34,077 nt of DNA, taken from NCBI GenBank assembly GCA_019118445.1, contig DWYY01000129.1, positions 1-34,077 of the forward strand, written 5' to 3'. The notes beneath the pieces were generated by a model, which did not search any database, was not told the origin of the DNA, and was given only the letters and a program-made list of their open reading frames with translations. Position 1 is the stretch's first letter. The number at the start of each line of letters is the position of its first letter. Origin of the DNA: Candidatus Eisenbergiella merdipullorum (lineage in GTDB: Bacteria; Bacillota; Clostridia; Lachnospirales; Lachnospiraceae). Shown here piece by piece: positions 17,318 to 26,885 of the stretch. The translations under genes were made by a program, and so were the position numbers.

Positions 17318-18508
17318 ATGGAAGTTATCAGAGCGGGCGCAGAGTGGAAAGAACGGATCCTGCGGTTTGCCGACGAAGTGTTTGGGGAGGATGTACAGCC
17401 GGGCGGGTTTGCGGCGTTGATCCCCGATGTGTACGGGCCGGAAGCACCCTGTGACGGCAATCACTTTCTTGTTCTGGAAGAGGGAAGGATCCGGGCGCTC
17501 CTGCTGACAGAGCCCATTTCTTTTATTAGCGGAGACGAGGTTCTGAAGGGAATCGGCGTGGGAACGGTGAGCGTAGCGGAAGATGCGCGCGGGAAAGGAT
17601 ATATGCAGCTTCTTCTGAAAACGGTGCGGGAGTGGATGGAAAAGGAAGGATACGCTTTTGCGGTCCTTGGAGGACAGCGTCAGCGGTATGCTTACTGGGG
17701 CTATGAACCCATGGAGATGCGGATCAGCATGGATCTGGACGCAGGAAACGGAAAGCATGGCCTCGTCCGTGCCTGCTCGGATGGGAGGGAAAGCGACGGC
17801 CAGGAGGCCGCTCCATCGATTTCCTTTGGGGAAATGGAGGAAGGAAGCGAAGAGGAGAGGCTGGCCTTTGAACTCTTCGAACGCCTTCCGCTGCATACTC
17901 TCCGAAAAAAGGAAACCTTTGCCCGCCATCTAAAGGCGGGCCGTTGTATTCCATTTACGATCTGGGAAAACGGCCGATTTGCTGGATATCTGTGCGATTC
18001 CATTCGGAGCGGGAAGCATAAAATTATGGAATTGGAGCTTGTAGATATGGAGCTGTATCCGGAAGTGCTCCTGGCATTCTGGAAGCAGAGAGCGCCGGAA
18101 GGGTTTTCTGTAGGACTTGCACCGTACCGGACGCAGGAATTTGCCTTTCTGGAAAAGATCTGCAGGAGATACGTGCTGGGGACAGGCTATCAGTATTATA
18201 TGGCGGATCTGCCGGCAGTTCTGTCTTTCTTCCTGCAGGCAAAGCAGCGGCTGACAGGCCTTTCAGAGGGGAAATGGACCTTCCGGACAGAGGGCAGGCT
18301 GTATTGCTGCAGCGTTCGGAACGGGAATGTTCAGGTGACCGTGGATCCCGGAAAGGAAGAAAAGTGTCAGGAGGGCATAAGGGAATGGGAAAAAGGAGAA
18401 CTTGTGCGCTTTCTGTTCGGGCCTTCCTCGGCTGTCCTGCCGACGTTGGAGACGCCTGCTGGCTGGCTTCCCCTTCCCCTGTATCTTCCGGAAGCGGATT
18501 CTGTATAG
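17318..18508 (+). CDS. Eis-like GNAT acetyltransferase
   Basis: The 396-residue product looks like an Eis/enhanced-intracellular-survival type acetyltransferase. An N-terminal GNAT domain carries the acetyl-CoA loop VSVAEDARGKGYMQLLLK at about residues 87-104 and the conserved GGQRQRYAYWGYE segment. A second degenerate GNAT-like region and a C-terminal sterol-carrier-like domain (about 300-390) follow. Family members acetylate varied amines, including aminoglycosides. The substrate here is unknown, and there is no resistance context around this copy. The ATG at 17318 is preceded by AAAGG. The in-frame GTG at 17255 inside the sdaAA stop region is rejected. It may be co-transcribed with sdaAA. 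Confidence 0.82.
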   Translation: MEVIRAGAEWKERILRFADEVFGEDVQPGGFAALIPDVYGPEAPCDGNHFLVLEEGRIRALLLTEPISFISGDEVLKGIGVGTVSVAEDARGKGYMQLLLKTVREWMEKEGYAFAVLGGQRQRYAYWGYEPMEMRISMDLDAGNGKHGLVRACSDGRESDGQEAAPSISFGEMEEGSEEERLAFELFERLPLHTLRKKETFARHLKAGRCIPFTIWENGRFAGYLCDSIRSGKHKIMELELVDMELYPEVLLAFWKQRAPEGFSVGLAPYRTQEFAFLEKICRRYVLGTGYQYYMADLPAVLSFFLQAKQRLTGLSEGKWTFRTEGRLYCCSVRNGNVQVTVDPGKEEKCQEGIREWEKGELVRFLFGPSSAVLPTLETPAGWLPLPLYLPEADSV

Positions 18509-18566
18509 GAACAAAGAAACGAAAAGAAGCGGCATGTTGACAAAAAAGCGGATGGAGGACAAAATT

Positions 18567-19361
18567 ATGATGGTCAAAAACAATCTGTTTCCGGGCGGGG
18601 TGAGGCGTGCCCTGACCATGAGCTATGACGATGGTATGGATTTTGATTACCGGCTGGTTGAGATTTTTAATGAAAACGGGATCCGCGGCACTTTTCATCT
18701 GAACAGCGCAAGGCTGGGAAAAGAGGGAGCTGTCCGCGAGGAGGATGTGGCGAAGCTGTATAAAGATCATGAAGTGTCGTCACATACAGTGAACCATCCC
18801 TATCTGACCCAAATCCCGGATGCGCAGGTCCTGGAGGAGATCCTGGATGATAAAGAGAGACTGGAAGAATTGTGCGGCTACCCGGTGCGTGGAATGTCCT
18901 GGCCCTTCGGCGCGTATACGGAACATGCGGCCGGCCTGGCGATGGCATGCGGAATGGAATACAGCCGCACGGTGAAGGCGACAGGCAAGTTTGACCTGCC
19001 GCAGGATTTCATGAAATGGCATCCCACAGCCCATCATAACGGCGATCTCGCGGCGCTGTGGAAGCAGTTTACGGAACGGGAATTTGAGCAGATGCTTCTC
19101 TTTTACGTTTGGGGGCACAGTTTTGAATTTGACCGGAACCACAACTGGGAGAAGATCGAGGAGTTCTGCCGCATGGCGGGAGGACGGGAAGATGTGTGGT
19201 ATGCGACCAACATCGAGATCATGGACTATGTGCAGGCGTCGCGCAGCCTGAAATTTTCCAGGAACCGGAAGATGGTATACAATCCTTCGGCGCAGGATGT
19301 CTGGATCAGCGTGGACAGAGAACCGGTCTGTATCAGCGCAGGGGAATTCAGAAAACTGTAA
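18567..19361 (+). CDS. Polysaccharide deacetylase-like (NodB homology, CE4) protein
   Basis: The 264-residue protein resembles carbohydrate esterase family 4. The metal and catalytic elements are recognisable as SYDDG (Asp21, Asp22) and SHTVNH (His73, His77), followed by GMSWPFGAY and the later LLFYVWGHSFEF. It has no signal peptide or membrane segment and is short, so it is probably intracellular rather than a cell-wall deacetylase. The substrate is unknown. The start at 18567 is chosen because GGAGG at 18554-18558 is 8 nt away. The frame upstream to 18402 overlaps the previous gene and reads as non-coding. It lies 58 nt after the Eis-like gene and 54 nt before the degV-type gene. Confidence 0.85.
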   Translation: MMVKNNLFPGGVRRALTMSYDDGMDFDYRLVEIFNENGIRGTFHLNSARLGKEGAVREEDVAKLYKDHEVSSHTVNHPYLTQIPDAQVLEEILDDKERLEELCGYPVRGMSWPFGAYTEHAAGLAMACGMEYSRTVKATGKFDLPQDFMKWHPTAHHNGDLAALWKQFTEREFEQMLLFYVWGHSFEFDRNHNWEKIEEFCRMAGGREDVWYATNIEIMDYVQASRSLKFSRNRKMVYNPSAQDVWISVDREPVCISAGEFRKL

Positions 19362-19415
19362 AGGGATATTGAACGCCGGCCCAAACGGCATGAAGAAAAG
19401 AAAGAGGTGACTGCG

Positions 19416-20309
19416 ATGAGCGAGCAGTTTCAGATCATAAGCGATGGGTCCTGTGATCTTCCGCCCGGGATCACGGCGCAGAAGCGGATACGTGTGATCC
19501 CTTTTTACGTCTCTTTTGACGGGAAAGATTACAGAAAAGAACTGGAAGAGATCGATATCCGGGAATTTTATCAGGAAATGGTGAACAGGAAAGGTGTCTA
19601 TCCCAAGACTTCGCTTCCTTCGGTACAGGATTATATGGATGCATTCCTGCCCTATGCGGCGGAGCATATTCCCATGCTGGTGCTGTGCATCTCTACCAAG
19701 CTGAGCGGATCCATGCAGTCGGCGCTTTCCGCAAGGGAGCTGGTCCTGGAGGATTATCCGGATGCGAAGATCCGCATCATTGACACCACGCTCTGTACGG
19801 TGCTGCAGGGCCTTCTCGTACTGGAAGCGGCAGCCATGCAGGAGCGCGGCGCGGGCTTTGAGGAAACAGTCCGTCGGATGGAGGCAATTAAAACTACCGG
19901 GCGCATCTTTTTTACTGTAGGGAATCTGGAGTATCTACAGGCGGGCGGACGGATCGGGCGTGTGGCAGGGATCGCGGGTTCGCTTCTCGGCATCCGTCCG
20001 GTGATCACCATGAAGGAAGGGGAGATATTCCCCTCCGGTATCAGCCGTTCCCGGAAAAAGACTCTGGATAAAACCATTGACCTGCTGAAGGAATTTCTGC
20101 AGAAGTGCGGCGGAACGATCCGGAAGTATTCCCTGGCGGTCGGTTTCGGATATGACAGGGAAGAAGCGGAGGAATACCGGAAGATGGTGGTGGAGCGCCT
20201 GGGAGGCCTGCTCAGACTGGAAGATCTTCCCCTCTACCAGATCGGAGCGACGATCGGCGTGCATACCGGGCCGCATCCGCTGGGTCTGGGCATCCTAGAA
20301 CGGGCATAG
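19416..20309 (+). CDS. DegV family fatty acid-binding protein
   Basis: DegV (FakB-like) proteins bind a long-chain fatty acid in a deep pocket. FakB members present it to the kinase FakA. The 297-residue length fits. Motifs include ISDGSCDLPP at the N-terminus and KTSLPSVQDYMDAF, where the Thr-Ser pair holds the carboxylate. STKLSGSMQSA and GGRIGRVAGIAGSLLGIRPVI follow, and the protein ends IGVHTGPHPLGLGILE. The ATG at 19416 with AAAGAGGTGA upstream is preferred to the GTG at 19407 that overlaps that site. It converges with the leftward AGCS gene, with only 55 nt between them and no clear terminator. No fakA is present in the window. Confidence 0.92.
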   Translation: MSEQFQIISDGSCDLPPGITAQKRIRVIPFYVSFDGKDYRKELEEIDIREFYQEMVNRKGVYPKTSLPSVQDYMDAFLPYAAEHIPMLVLCISTKLSGSMQSALSARELVLEDYPDAKIRIIDTTLCTVLQGLLVLEAAAMQERGAGFEETVRRMEAIKTTGRIFFTVGNLEYLQAGGRIGRVAGIAGSLLGIRPVITMKEGEIFPSGISRSRKKTLDKTIDLLKEFLQKCGGTIRKYSLAVGFGYDREEAEEYRKMVVERLGGLLRLEDLPLYQIGATIGVHTGPHPLGLGILERA

Positions 20310-20364
20310 TGACCTTTTATGGAGGCAGCAAGGATTTGGACTGCGCTGTGAGCCGCTTCCGGTC

Positions 20365-21663
20365 CTAGATACGGATCTTTTTGCGCAGGGCAAAAAGAGC
20401 CAGACAGCTGGGAAAGACCATGAGGGCGTTGATCAGGTCTGTCACGCTCCAGACGAGGTCCATGGGCAGCACTGCCCCGATGTAGATCATAACGATGTAA
20501 CAGAGATGATAGGAGACAAGACTCTGGTTGCCGAAAAGATATTCGACGGCCCTTTCTCCGTAATAACACCAGCCGATGAGGGTGGTGAGGGCAAATGCCA
20601 CAAGGGAGAAGGAGAGGATCGCCGCCCCGCCTAAGGGCAGAAAGGTAAAGGCTGCCGTGGTGAGGCTGGCGGAGCTGTAGCCTGCGATGGAAGCAGGGTT
20701 TTTCAGGATGTTGCTGACAATGACAAGACCGGTCACGGCGCACATGACCACTGTGTCCCAGAATACGGCCGTCATGGAGATCAGTCCCTGCCTGCGGGGA
20801 TCCTTTGTGCCGGAAGAAGCGGCCGCGATGGCTGCCGTGCCGATGCCTGCCTCGTTGGTAAAAAGCCCTCTGGCGATGCCGTAACGGGCAGCGCTCTGTA
20901 CGGTGCTGCCGATAAAGCCTCCGGCCGCTACCCGAGGGGAAAAGGCGCTTTCCACGATCAGGGAGCAGGCGGGAAGAAGGGCGTCACGGTTGAGAAAGAG
21001 CAGATACAGGCAGCAGGCGATATAGAAGAAGCCCAGGGCAGGCACCATGCGGGAACAGAACGTCCCGATGGAGCGCACGCCGCCCAGGATGACCAGCCCT
21101 GCGGTTACGGCGGCAAGGATGCCGATGAGGTGGGGAGAGACGGGGAGCACCGTATGGACTGCCTCCGTGATGGAGGAGGATTGGGTGGTGCAGCCCACGC
21201 CGAAGGCGGCGAGCACGACGCAGGCCGCATAAACCATGCCGAGCGGACGGCTGTGAAGCCCTTCTTCCAGCACATACATGGGACCGCCAACGCAGGTCCC
21301 GTCCTTTTTCCGGATACTGAACAGTACGGACAGGTAGCATTCGGCATAGCAGGTGGCCATGCCGAGGATGCCTGTGATCCAGCACCAGAACAGGGCGCCG
21401 GGCCCGCCGATGGCGACGGCGGTGGAAACGCCGATGATGTTTCCGGTCCCAAGCGTGGCTGCCAAGGTGGTAGCCAGCGCCGCAAAACCGGACAGACCGG
21501 AACTGTTCCCTTTTTCCGGCGTAACAGAAAGGCGGATCGCCTTTATCGTATATTTCTGCGGAAATCTTAGCTTTATGGTAAAATACAGATGGGCGCCTGC
21601 CAAAAGAAGGAGCAGGGGAAAACCCCAGAGAAATTGATTGACCCGTTCCAGGATGGAGAGCAT
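20365..21663 (-). CDS. AGCS family sodium:alanine/amino-acid symporter
   Basis: This integral membrane protein belongs to the alanine/glycine:cation symporter family (AlsT, DagA, AgcS type) and imports small amino acids with sodium. The 432-residue protein has about ten to eleven hydrophobic segments. The family motifs are TLAATLGTGNIIGVSTAVAI, GGPGALFWCWITGILGM, GGPMYVLEEGL and the central RGLFTNEAGIGTAAIAAA. The start at 21663 has GACGGAGG about 8 nt upstream. It lies 84 nt downstream of the SLC13-type permease in the same direction, with no strong promoter between them. Confidence 0.93.
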   Translation of the reverse strand: MLSILERVNQFLWGFPLLLLLAGAHLYFTIKLRFPQKYTIKAIRLSVTPEKGNSSGLSGFAALATTLAATLGTGNIIGVSTAVAIGGPGALFWCWITGILGMATCYAECYLSVLFSIRKKDGTCVGGPMYVLEEGLHSRPLGMVYAACVVLAAFGVGCTTQSSSITEAVHTVLPVSPHLIGILAAVTAGLVILGGVRSIGTFCSRMVPALGFFYIACCLYLLFLNRDALLPACSLIVESAFSPRVAAGGFIGSTVQSAARYGIARGLFTNEAGIGTAAIAAASSGTKDPRRQGLISMTAVFWDTVVMCAVTGLVIVSNILKNPASIAGYSSASLTTAAFTFLPLGGAAILSFSLVAFALTTLIGWCYYGERAVEYLFGNQSLVSYHLCYIVMIYIGAVLPMDLVWSVTDLINALMVFPSCLALFALRKKIRI

Positions 21664-21747
21664 GGCTGCCTCCGTCTTTTTTTATCACTATATGTCCTTC
21701 CTGGAGCGGTTATGCGGACGCGGGAAGGTGCCCGGAGGAACTTTTTT

Positions 21748-22872
21748 TCAGAAATCTCCCAGCAGGAGGGCGGCGGCAAGAAGAATGAGGAGAAAGATCA
21801 GGTTGGCCGCCGTAAAGGTCAGAAGATAAGCCCCCTTCCGGCAGCCTTCCGTCTGCGCGTACTGTTTGTAGGAGATCAGGCTTGCAAGGGAAGCGATGAG
21901 GGTGCCGAGGCCGCCAATGTTTACGCCCACAAGGAGCGGGCGGAAGGCGGAAGTGAAGCCTGACAGCAGGAGGGCTGAAGGGACGTTGCTGATGATCTGG
22001 CTTGTCAGTACGCCCACGATGAGCTCATGCCCGGACAGGATGCGGGAAAGCAGGCCGGAAACCGCCGGAAGACGTCCCATGTTTCCGATGAAAAGGAAGA
22101 AAAATACAAAGGTTGCCAGCAGCCCATAGTCAGCCTTTTTGAGCAGAGGACGGTTGATGATAAGGAGAACGATGAGTGTAACCGCAAGGATGAGCTGCCA
22201 GGGAAGCAGCCTGAGCACAGCGCCCATGCAGAGGAGGAACAGGAAAATGTAGCAGCCGAGTTTTTTCCTGTCTACAGGCGGCAGGTCCGTGAAAACGGAA
22301 GACAAGCGCACCGGCTCATTTTTCCCCGGAAAGAGGGACAGAACGAGCAGGAGGAAGGAAACGGCGGTATAGGGGAACATGATGGAAAGAAATTCACCGA
22401 TCCCCATGCCGGAAAGATTGTACAGATACAGGTTCTGCGGATTCCCGACCGGCGTGAGCATGCTGCCCAGATTGGCGGCGATGGTCTGCAGGACGATGAT
22501 GGGGATCAGCCGTTTCTGCTGCCCCGTGATGGACAGGATCAAGACGGTGAAGGGAACAAAAGTAATGAGCGATACATCATTTGTGATCAGCATGCTCAGA
22601 AAGAAGCAGAGGAACACCAGAACGGCGGAGAGCTGTCTGGTATCAGCGGTGCGGCTGAGGACAAAGACCGCCATTTTCCGGAACACTCCCTGCTCCTGAA
22701 AACCGTTCATGACGCACATAAGAGAAAAAAGCAGGGCGAGGACACGGTAGTCGATATAAGACACATATGCCGCGTCCGGATGGACGAAAAACATCGATAG
22801 GACAGCCAATATGCCGGAGATCAGAAGGACAGGGTCTTTTTTCAGTGCGTTGAGAGTAGTTTTGGGTTTCAT
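21748..22872 (-). CDS. SLC13/ArsB-type anion permease (CitMHS superfamily)
   Basis: The 374-residue protein has roughly ten to eleven transmembrane helices and belongs to the ion transporter superfamily that includes SLC13 and ArsB permeases. Recognisable elements are SMLITNDVSLITFVPF and ANLGSMLTPVGNPQNLYLY in the N-terminal half. The related QIISNVPSALLLSGF and GVNIGGLGTLIASLASLI are in the C-terminal half, the repeated inverted-topology pattern of the family. The transported anion cannot be told from sequence. No arsR or arsenate reductase is nearby, so an arsenite role is not supported. The start ATG has AAAGGAAC upstream and a promoter at 22896-22923. Confidence 0.87.
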   Translation of the reverse strand: MKPKTTLNALKKDPVLLISGILAVLSMFFVHPDAAYVSYIDYRVLALLFSLMCVMNGFQEQGVFRKMAVFVLSRTADTRQLSAVLVFLCFFLSMLITNDVSLITFVPFTVLILSITGQQKRLIPIIVLQTIAANLGSMLTPVGNPQNLYLYNLSGMGIGEFLSIMFPYTAVSFLLLVLSLFPGKNEPVRLSSVFTDLPPVDRKKLGCYIFLFLLCMGAVLRLLPWQLILAVTLIVLLIINRPLLKKADYGLLATFVFFFLFIGNMGRLPAVSGLLSRILSGHELIVGVLTSQIISNVPSALLLSGFTSAFRPLLVGVNIGGLGTLIASLASLISYKQYAQTEGCRKGAYLLTFTAANLIFLLILLAAALLLGDF

Positions 22873-22895
22873 CAGCAGGTTCCTTTCTTTTCCTT

Positions 22896-22923
22896 ATTTT
22901 ACCACCGGAAAGGAGAATTGCAA
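22896..22923 (-). promoter_or_regulatory. Probable promoter of the SLC13-type permease
   Basis: Read on the minus strand, TTGCAA (22918-22923), a 16-bp spacer and TAAAAT (22896-22901) lie just after the end of the ABC gene. Confidence 0.55.
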
Positions 22924-22931
22924 GGAAATTA

Positions 22932-24848
22932 TTACAGGGAAGTCCCCTGTGCACAGCCATTTTTATCGGTGTGCCCCTGTTTGGTATAATACTGCGCCTG
23001 CGCGTTCCAGAGTTCATGATATTTTCCGCTTTTGTCTGAAAGAAGCGCTTCATGGGAGCCTTTCTGGATGATGGAGCCTTCGTGAAAGACAACGATCTCA
23101 TCGCAGAAGCGGCAGGAGGACAGGCGATGGCTGATGTAGACGGCCGTCCTGTCGCCGGAAATGTCGTTGAACCTGGCATAGATCTCCGCCTCCGCGATCG
23201 GGTCCAGGGATGCGGTCGGTTCGTCAAGGATGATGAACGGGGCATCCTTGTACAACGCCCGCGCAATGGCGATTTTCTGCGCTTCTCCGCCGGAAATGTC
23301 CACGCCGTCCTGATCCAGGTCTTTATAAAGATACGTATCCAGTCCTTCAGGCATAATGGAGAGCCTTTCCTCAAAGCCGGACTTTCGCAGGCATTCCATG
23401 ACCTTTGCGGGATCATATACGGCTGATCCCGACACGTTTTCTCCCAGGGGAAGCGCCATGAGCCGGAAATCCTGAAAGACCACGGAAAATAGCCGGATGT
23501 AATCATCGTAGCGGTATTTGCGGATATCGATGCCGTTGAGCAGGATCTCCCCCTCCTCCGGGTCGTAGAGACGGCAGAGAAGCTTGATGAAGGTGGTCTT
23601 GCCGGAACCGTTCATGCCCACAACGGCCAGACGGCTCCCTACGGAAAAACTCAGGTTCACATGCCTAAGGGCATAGACTTCGCTTCCGGGATAACGGAAG
23701 GATACATCACGAAATTCGATCTCATACTGACGGTCTGAACGTTTTTCCGTGGTCAGGCTTCCCTGATACATTCTGTTCGGAATGTCCAGAAATTCAAAGG
23801 TGGTTTCCAGGAATGAGCTGTTGGCGCGCATGGTGCCGAGGGTTTCCAGGAGGCTGGAGATACCGAGAAAAAGGCTGGTGATCGCGCCGATATACTGGGT
23901 AACGGCGCCTACCCCGAAGGCGCCGGCCCAGGCTTTGAGGCAGACATAAAGATAGATCATGCCGGTCAGCATGGCGGAAATGCCCTGGGACAGAGCCATC
24001 CAGAGCCCCATGGGGCCTTTGGCCCAGCGGGGAAGGCTGGCCTTGGGAGAGAAGAAATCGGAGTCTGTCAGATATCTGTTACCGACATTCTCCTGCTGCT
24101 CATAGATCCTAAGATCTGCAGCCCGTTTCCTGTCCGCGCACAGACGGGCATAGAAGGCGAAGATCCGGTTAAGAAGCAGACTGTCCGGGGCAGAACGGTT
24201 CCAGTAGGAATTGCTGCGGTTTGCGCACATGGGTGACAGCAGAGCCGTCAGGAGAAGCAGAGCGAAAATGGCAGCGACACAGAGGGGATGATCCAGCCAG
24301 GCAATCCTGGAAGCTTGGGAAACCGGCAGAAGGAACAGGCTGGCGGACAGACCGACTCCGCCCAGGATCCGCAGAAGCGCGGTCAGGAGCTGTTCCAGCA
24401 AAATCAGGCTTTTGTTCAGACCCCATCCGGTCCAGTTCTGGTTCTGATGGACACGGGAGAGCAGATCAAAGGTATGTTGGCTGTCCATATCCGCAAAATC
24501 CGTATCCAGCATCTTATCCATATAAATTTTTTCTTCTGCCCAGTTTGAAAAATCAAATTCCACATTTTTCCACCGCTTCAGCATCCCGCTGATCAAGGCG
24601 AGCACTGCCGCGGAAAGGAGCTCTGCCAGCACCAGCGTAAACAGAGTCTCCGGCCTTCTCGGCCCGGCCAGCTCATCGATGATCCGGGCTGACAGCCAGA
24701 TTGTGACATAGGGACTGAGCGCCGTAAAAACGGACGTGAACAGGAGAGAAAGGATCGTTCCGGGGCACAGTTTCCACCATATTCTGATGGAGCGGATATT
24801 CCGGGCGGCTGTTTCGCGGAATGTGCCGGTTCTGTTTTTCTTTTCCAT
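22932..24848 (-). CDS. ABC exporter half-transporter (second of pair)
   Basis: This is a fused permease-ATPase half-transporter of 638 residues. An N-terminal block with about five to six membrane helices (about residues 20-340) is followed by the nucleotide-binding domain. Walker A is VVGMNGSGKTTF (about residues 405-416), the Q-loop is VFQDFRLM, the signature is ISGGEAQKIAIARALY, Walker B is FIILDEPTASLDP, and the switch is SHRLSS. All catalytic residues are intact. The ATG at 24848 has GGAGG 9 nt upstream. It starts one base after the upstream gene's TGA, so translation is coupled and the two most likely form a heterodimer. The cargo (peptide, lipid or drug) is not evident. Confidence 0.92.
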   Translation of the reverse strand: MEKKNRTGTFRETAARNIRSIRIWWKLCPGTILSLLFTSVFTALSPYVTIWLSARIIDELAGPRRPETLFTLVLAELLSAAVLALISGMLKRWKNVEFDFSNWAEEKIYMDKMLDTDFADMDSQHTFDLLSRVHQNQNWTGWGLNKSLILLEQLLTALLRILGGVGLSASLFLLPVSQASRIAWLDHPLCVAAIFALLLLTALLSPMCANRSNSYWNRSAPDSLLLNRIFAFYARLCADRKRAADLRIYEQQENVGNRYLTDSDFFSPKASLPRWAKGPMGLWMALSQGISAMLTGMIYLYVCLKAWAGAFGVGAVTQYIGAITSLFLGISSLLETLGTMRANSSFLETTFEFLDIPNRMYQGSLTTEKRSDRQYEIEFRDVSFRYPGSEVYALRHVNLSFSVGSRLAVVGMNGSGKTTFIKLLCRLYDPEEGEILLNGIDIRKYRYDDYIRLFSVVFQDFRLMALPLGENVSGSAVYDPAKVMECLRKSGFEERLSIMPEGLDTYLYKDLDQDGVDISGGEAQKIAIARALYKDAPFIILDEPTASLDPIAEAEIYARFNDISGDRTAVYISHRLSSCRFCDEIVVFHEGSIIQKGSHEALLSDKSGKYHELWNAQAQYYTKQGHTDKNGCAQGTSL

Positions 24849-24849
24849 A

Positions 24850-26724
24850 TCAGATTTCCTCCTTTCCGGCGGCAGATGCTTCATGTGAGTCAATAGAAAA
24901 CGCGTCTTGGGAAGAAAAGCGGTCCTTCTGGTAATAACGGCTTTGTACCTGAAAGAGTCCGGCATATCCTCCGTTCTGCTCCATCAGGGATTCGTGCGTG
25001 CCTTCTTCTGCGATCCGTCCCTCCTGCAGAAAAAGGATGCGGTCGCAGAACCGGGTGGAAGCCAGGCGGTGCGAAATGAACAGAGAGGTTTTCCCTGCCG
25101 TCATCTGGCTGTATTTCATATAGATGTCATTTTCGGCAATTGGGTCCAGTGCTGCGGTCGGCTCGTCCAGTATGAGGAACGGGGCGTCTTTATACAAGGC
25201 GCGGGCAAGCATCAGCCGCTGGGTTTCCCCGCCGGAGAATTCCACGCCGTCCTCAAAGACCTGCCGGCCGACGTAAGTGTCCATCCCGCGGGGCAGGCGC
25301 GCGACCTTTTCCGAAAGCCCCGCTTTTTCCAGACAATCCTGTACCCGGGACCTGTCGATACCGTCCACTCTCTGCGCCACATTTTCGGCAACGCTGGCTT
25401 CCAGGACAGAAAAGTCCTGAAAAACGGCGGAAAACAGACGATAATAGCCATGGCGGTCATACTGGCGGATATCCTGTCCGTTTAAGAGGACGCTTCCTTC
25501 CGTTGGATCAAGAAAGCCGCATATGATGCGGACAAGGGTGGTTTTTCCTGCACCGTTCAGACCAACGACGGCGAGCTTTTCCCCGGGATGGAGCGTGAGG
25601 CTGATATGAGAGAGGGAATCGGAAGCGGCTTCCGGATAGCGGAAGGAGACATCCTCCAGACGGATTTCGCAGGAGGATGCGGAAATCCCGGAAAGAGGTT
25701 TTCCTTTCTCAAACAGAAAGGGCTCCGGATAATCCAGAAATTTCCGGATGACGGACAGATCCATGCTCTGCCGCTGTAGCTGCGAAAAACGTTCCAGGAT
25801 CCCTGTCACCCATTGGGTAAAGCCGCTGACCGCACTAAAATACAGCAGGAATTCAGAAGCGGGAAGCCCCTGGGTGAGAGTCTGATGGATCAGGAAAGCA
25901 TAGGCAGCGCCGTTTCGCAGCAGGGTGAGAAGGAGCGCGGTGATGTCCGTCCAGAGATCGTTCCTTTCCCGTCTGTTCAGAAAGGAACGATACACCCTCA
26001 TGGCGCTTTCCCAGACCTGTGTAAGCCACGGCCTGAGGCCGAAGATTCGGATATCTTTTGCTGCGGGACGCTGTTCGGCGATATTGCGGATATAATCCAT
26101 CTGTTTGAAGGATTCCGCCTCCTCGTCACGGTGGCGGTAGGCCCAGCCGCTGATCCGGCTGTTGACAAAAAAGGCGGCTATGGATATGGCGGAAATAAAA
26201 AGGATCAGCAGAGGGTTCAGGCCTGACAGCAGGGTCAGATAGACCAGAAAGCCGAACAGATCGGTCAGGATCCCCGTCCATGTGTTCCATACAGCCTCCG
26301 TGGGAGAGACATTCGTGGAGCAGGCCTGGTACGATTTTTCTTCCAGTCCCAGAAAATCGGCGTTCAGAGTATTGGGATAGGAAGTGCGGGAAACTTTCAG
26401 GGAGATCTGCTGTAAAATGGCAAGCCTGACAGAAACCCTGCCGTAAAGCGTGTTGGTGTTCAGATAGGCTTTCAACGAAGCGAGCAGGATCAGCAGGATG
26501 CTGAAGCCCGCAATGGAGAAAAGCAGTCTGTTTAACGGGTCTGCGTTTTCCACATGGCGCAGGATCGACGGGGCGATCAGAAGCTCCACGGTGGAGTGTG
26601 CGGCGGTTATAACGGCGACCGCAATACAGAGAAATATGACGCTTTTGCGGGTCTGCCAGGCGTTTCTGAGCATAAAACCGGTATTCTGCCACATGTTAAA
26701 GCGGGTTTTTTTCATTTCCTTCAT
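24850..26724 (-). CDS. ABC exporter half-transporter (first of pair)
   Basis: This 624-residue half-transporter has membrane helices at about residues 25-300 and a C-terminal ATPase. Walker A is VVGLNGAGKTTLV (about residues 385-397), with Q-loop VFQDFSVL, signature FSGGETQRLMLARALY, Walker B LILDEPTAALDP and SHRLAS. Both halves of the pair keep consensus ATP sites, so neither looks like a degenerate site of an asymmetric exporter. The ATG at 26724 has AGGAAAGGA upstream. Downstream of the LytTR/GHKL two-component genes, behind a terminator, the pair may be a regulated export system, but no precursor-peptide gene was identified. Confidence 0.92.
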   Translation of the reverse strand: MKEMKKTRFNMWQNTGFMLRNAWQTRKSVIFLCIAVAVITAAHSTVELLIAPSILRHVENADPLNRLLFSIAGFSILLILLASLKAYLNTNTLYGRVSVRLAILQQISLKVSRTSYPNTLNADFLGLEEKSYQACSTNVSPTEAVWNTWTGILTDLFGFLVYLTLLSGLNPLLILFISAISIAAFFVNSRISGWAYRHRDEEAESFKQMDYIRNIAEQRPAAKDIRIFGLRPWLTQVWESAMRVYRSFLNRRERNDLWTDITALLLTLLRNGAAYAFLIHQTLTQGLPASEFLLYFSAVSGFTQWVTGILERFSQLQRQSMDLSVIRKFLDYPEPFLFEKGKPLSGISASSCEIRLEDVSFRYPEAASDSLSHISLTLHPGEKLAVVGLNGAGKTTLVRIICGFLDPTEGSVLLNGQDIRQYDRHGYYRLFSAVFQDFSVLEASVAENVAQRVDGIDRSRVQDCLEKAGLSEKVARLPRGMDTYVGRQVFEDGVEFSGGETQRLMLARALYKDAPFLILDEPTAALDPIAENDIYMKYSQMTAGKTSLFISHRLASTRFCDRILFLQEGRIAEEGTHESLMEQNGGYAGLFQVQSRYYQKDRFSSQDAFSIDSHEASAAGKEEI

Positions 26725-26782
26725 CGTTTTGGTCCTTTCCTGACAGCCGATTTCTGTCTTGCTGTCCTATCCGTAATTTAGC

Positions 26783-26814
26783 ACAGAAAAAGAGCCCCCG
26801 GAGAAACCGGGGAC
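26783..26814 (-). terminator. Terminator after the GHKL histidine kinase
   Basis: Read leftward, CCCCGG (26812-26807) pairs with CCGGGG (26801-26796) around a 5-nt loop, followed by CTCTTTTTCTG. It separates the two-component operon from the ABC pair. Confidence 0.8.
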
Positions 26815-26885
26815 GAATTGTCCGGCTGGGGGGATGAACTGCAGGCTGAGCTCCTGCTCTGGAAAGAATGCCGTTTCCGGCTCCG

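Noticed and set aside
20338-20365. Hairpin between the convergent DegV and AGCS genes
   Set aside because: The six-pair stem includes a G-U pair and has no T-run directly after it. It is too weak to call a terminator.
21748-22872. Arsenite efflux pump ArsB annotation for the leftward permease
   Set aside because: The fold family fits, but no arsR, arsC or arsA is near, so only a general SLC13/ArsB-type permease is supported.
26742-26766. GACAGC/GCTGTC inverted repeat before the ABC pair as an operator
   Set aside because: Arms of six bases at 13-bp spacing are expected by chance, and no clear promoter hexamers accompany it.
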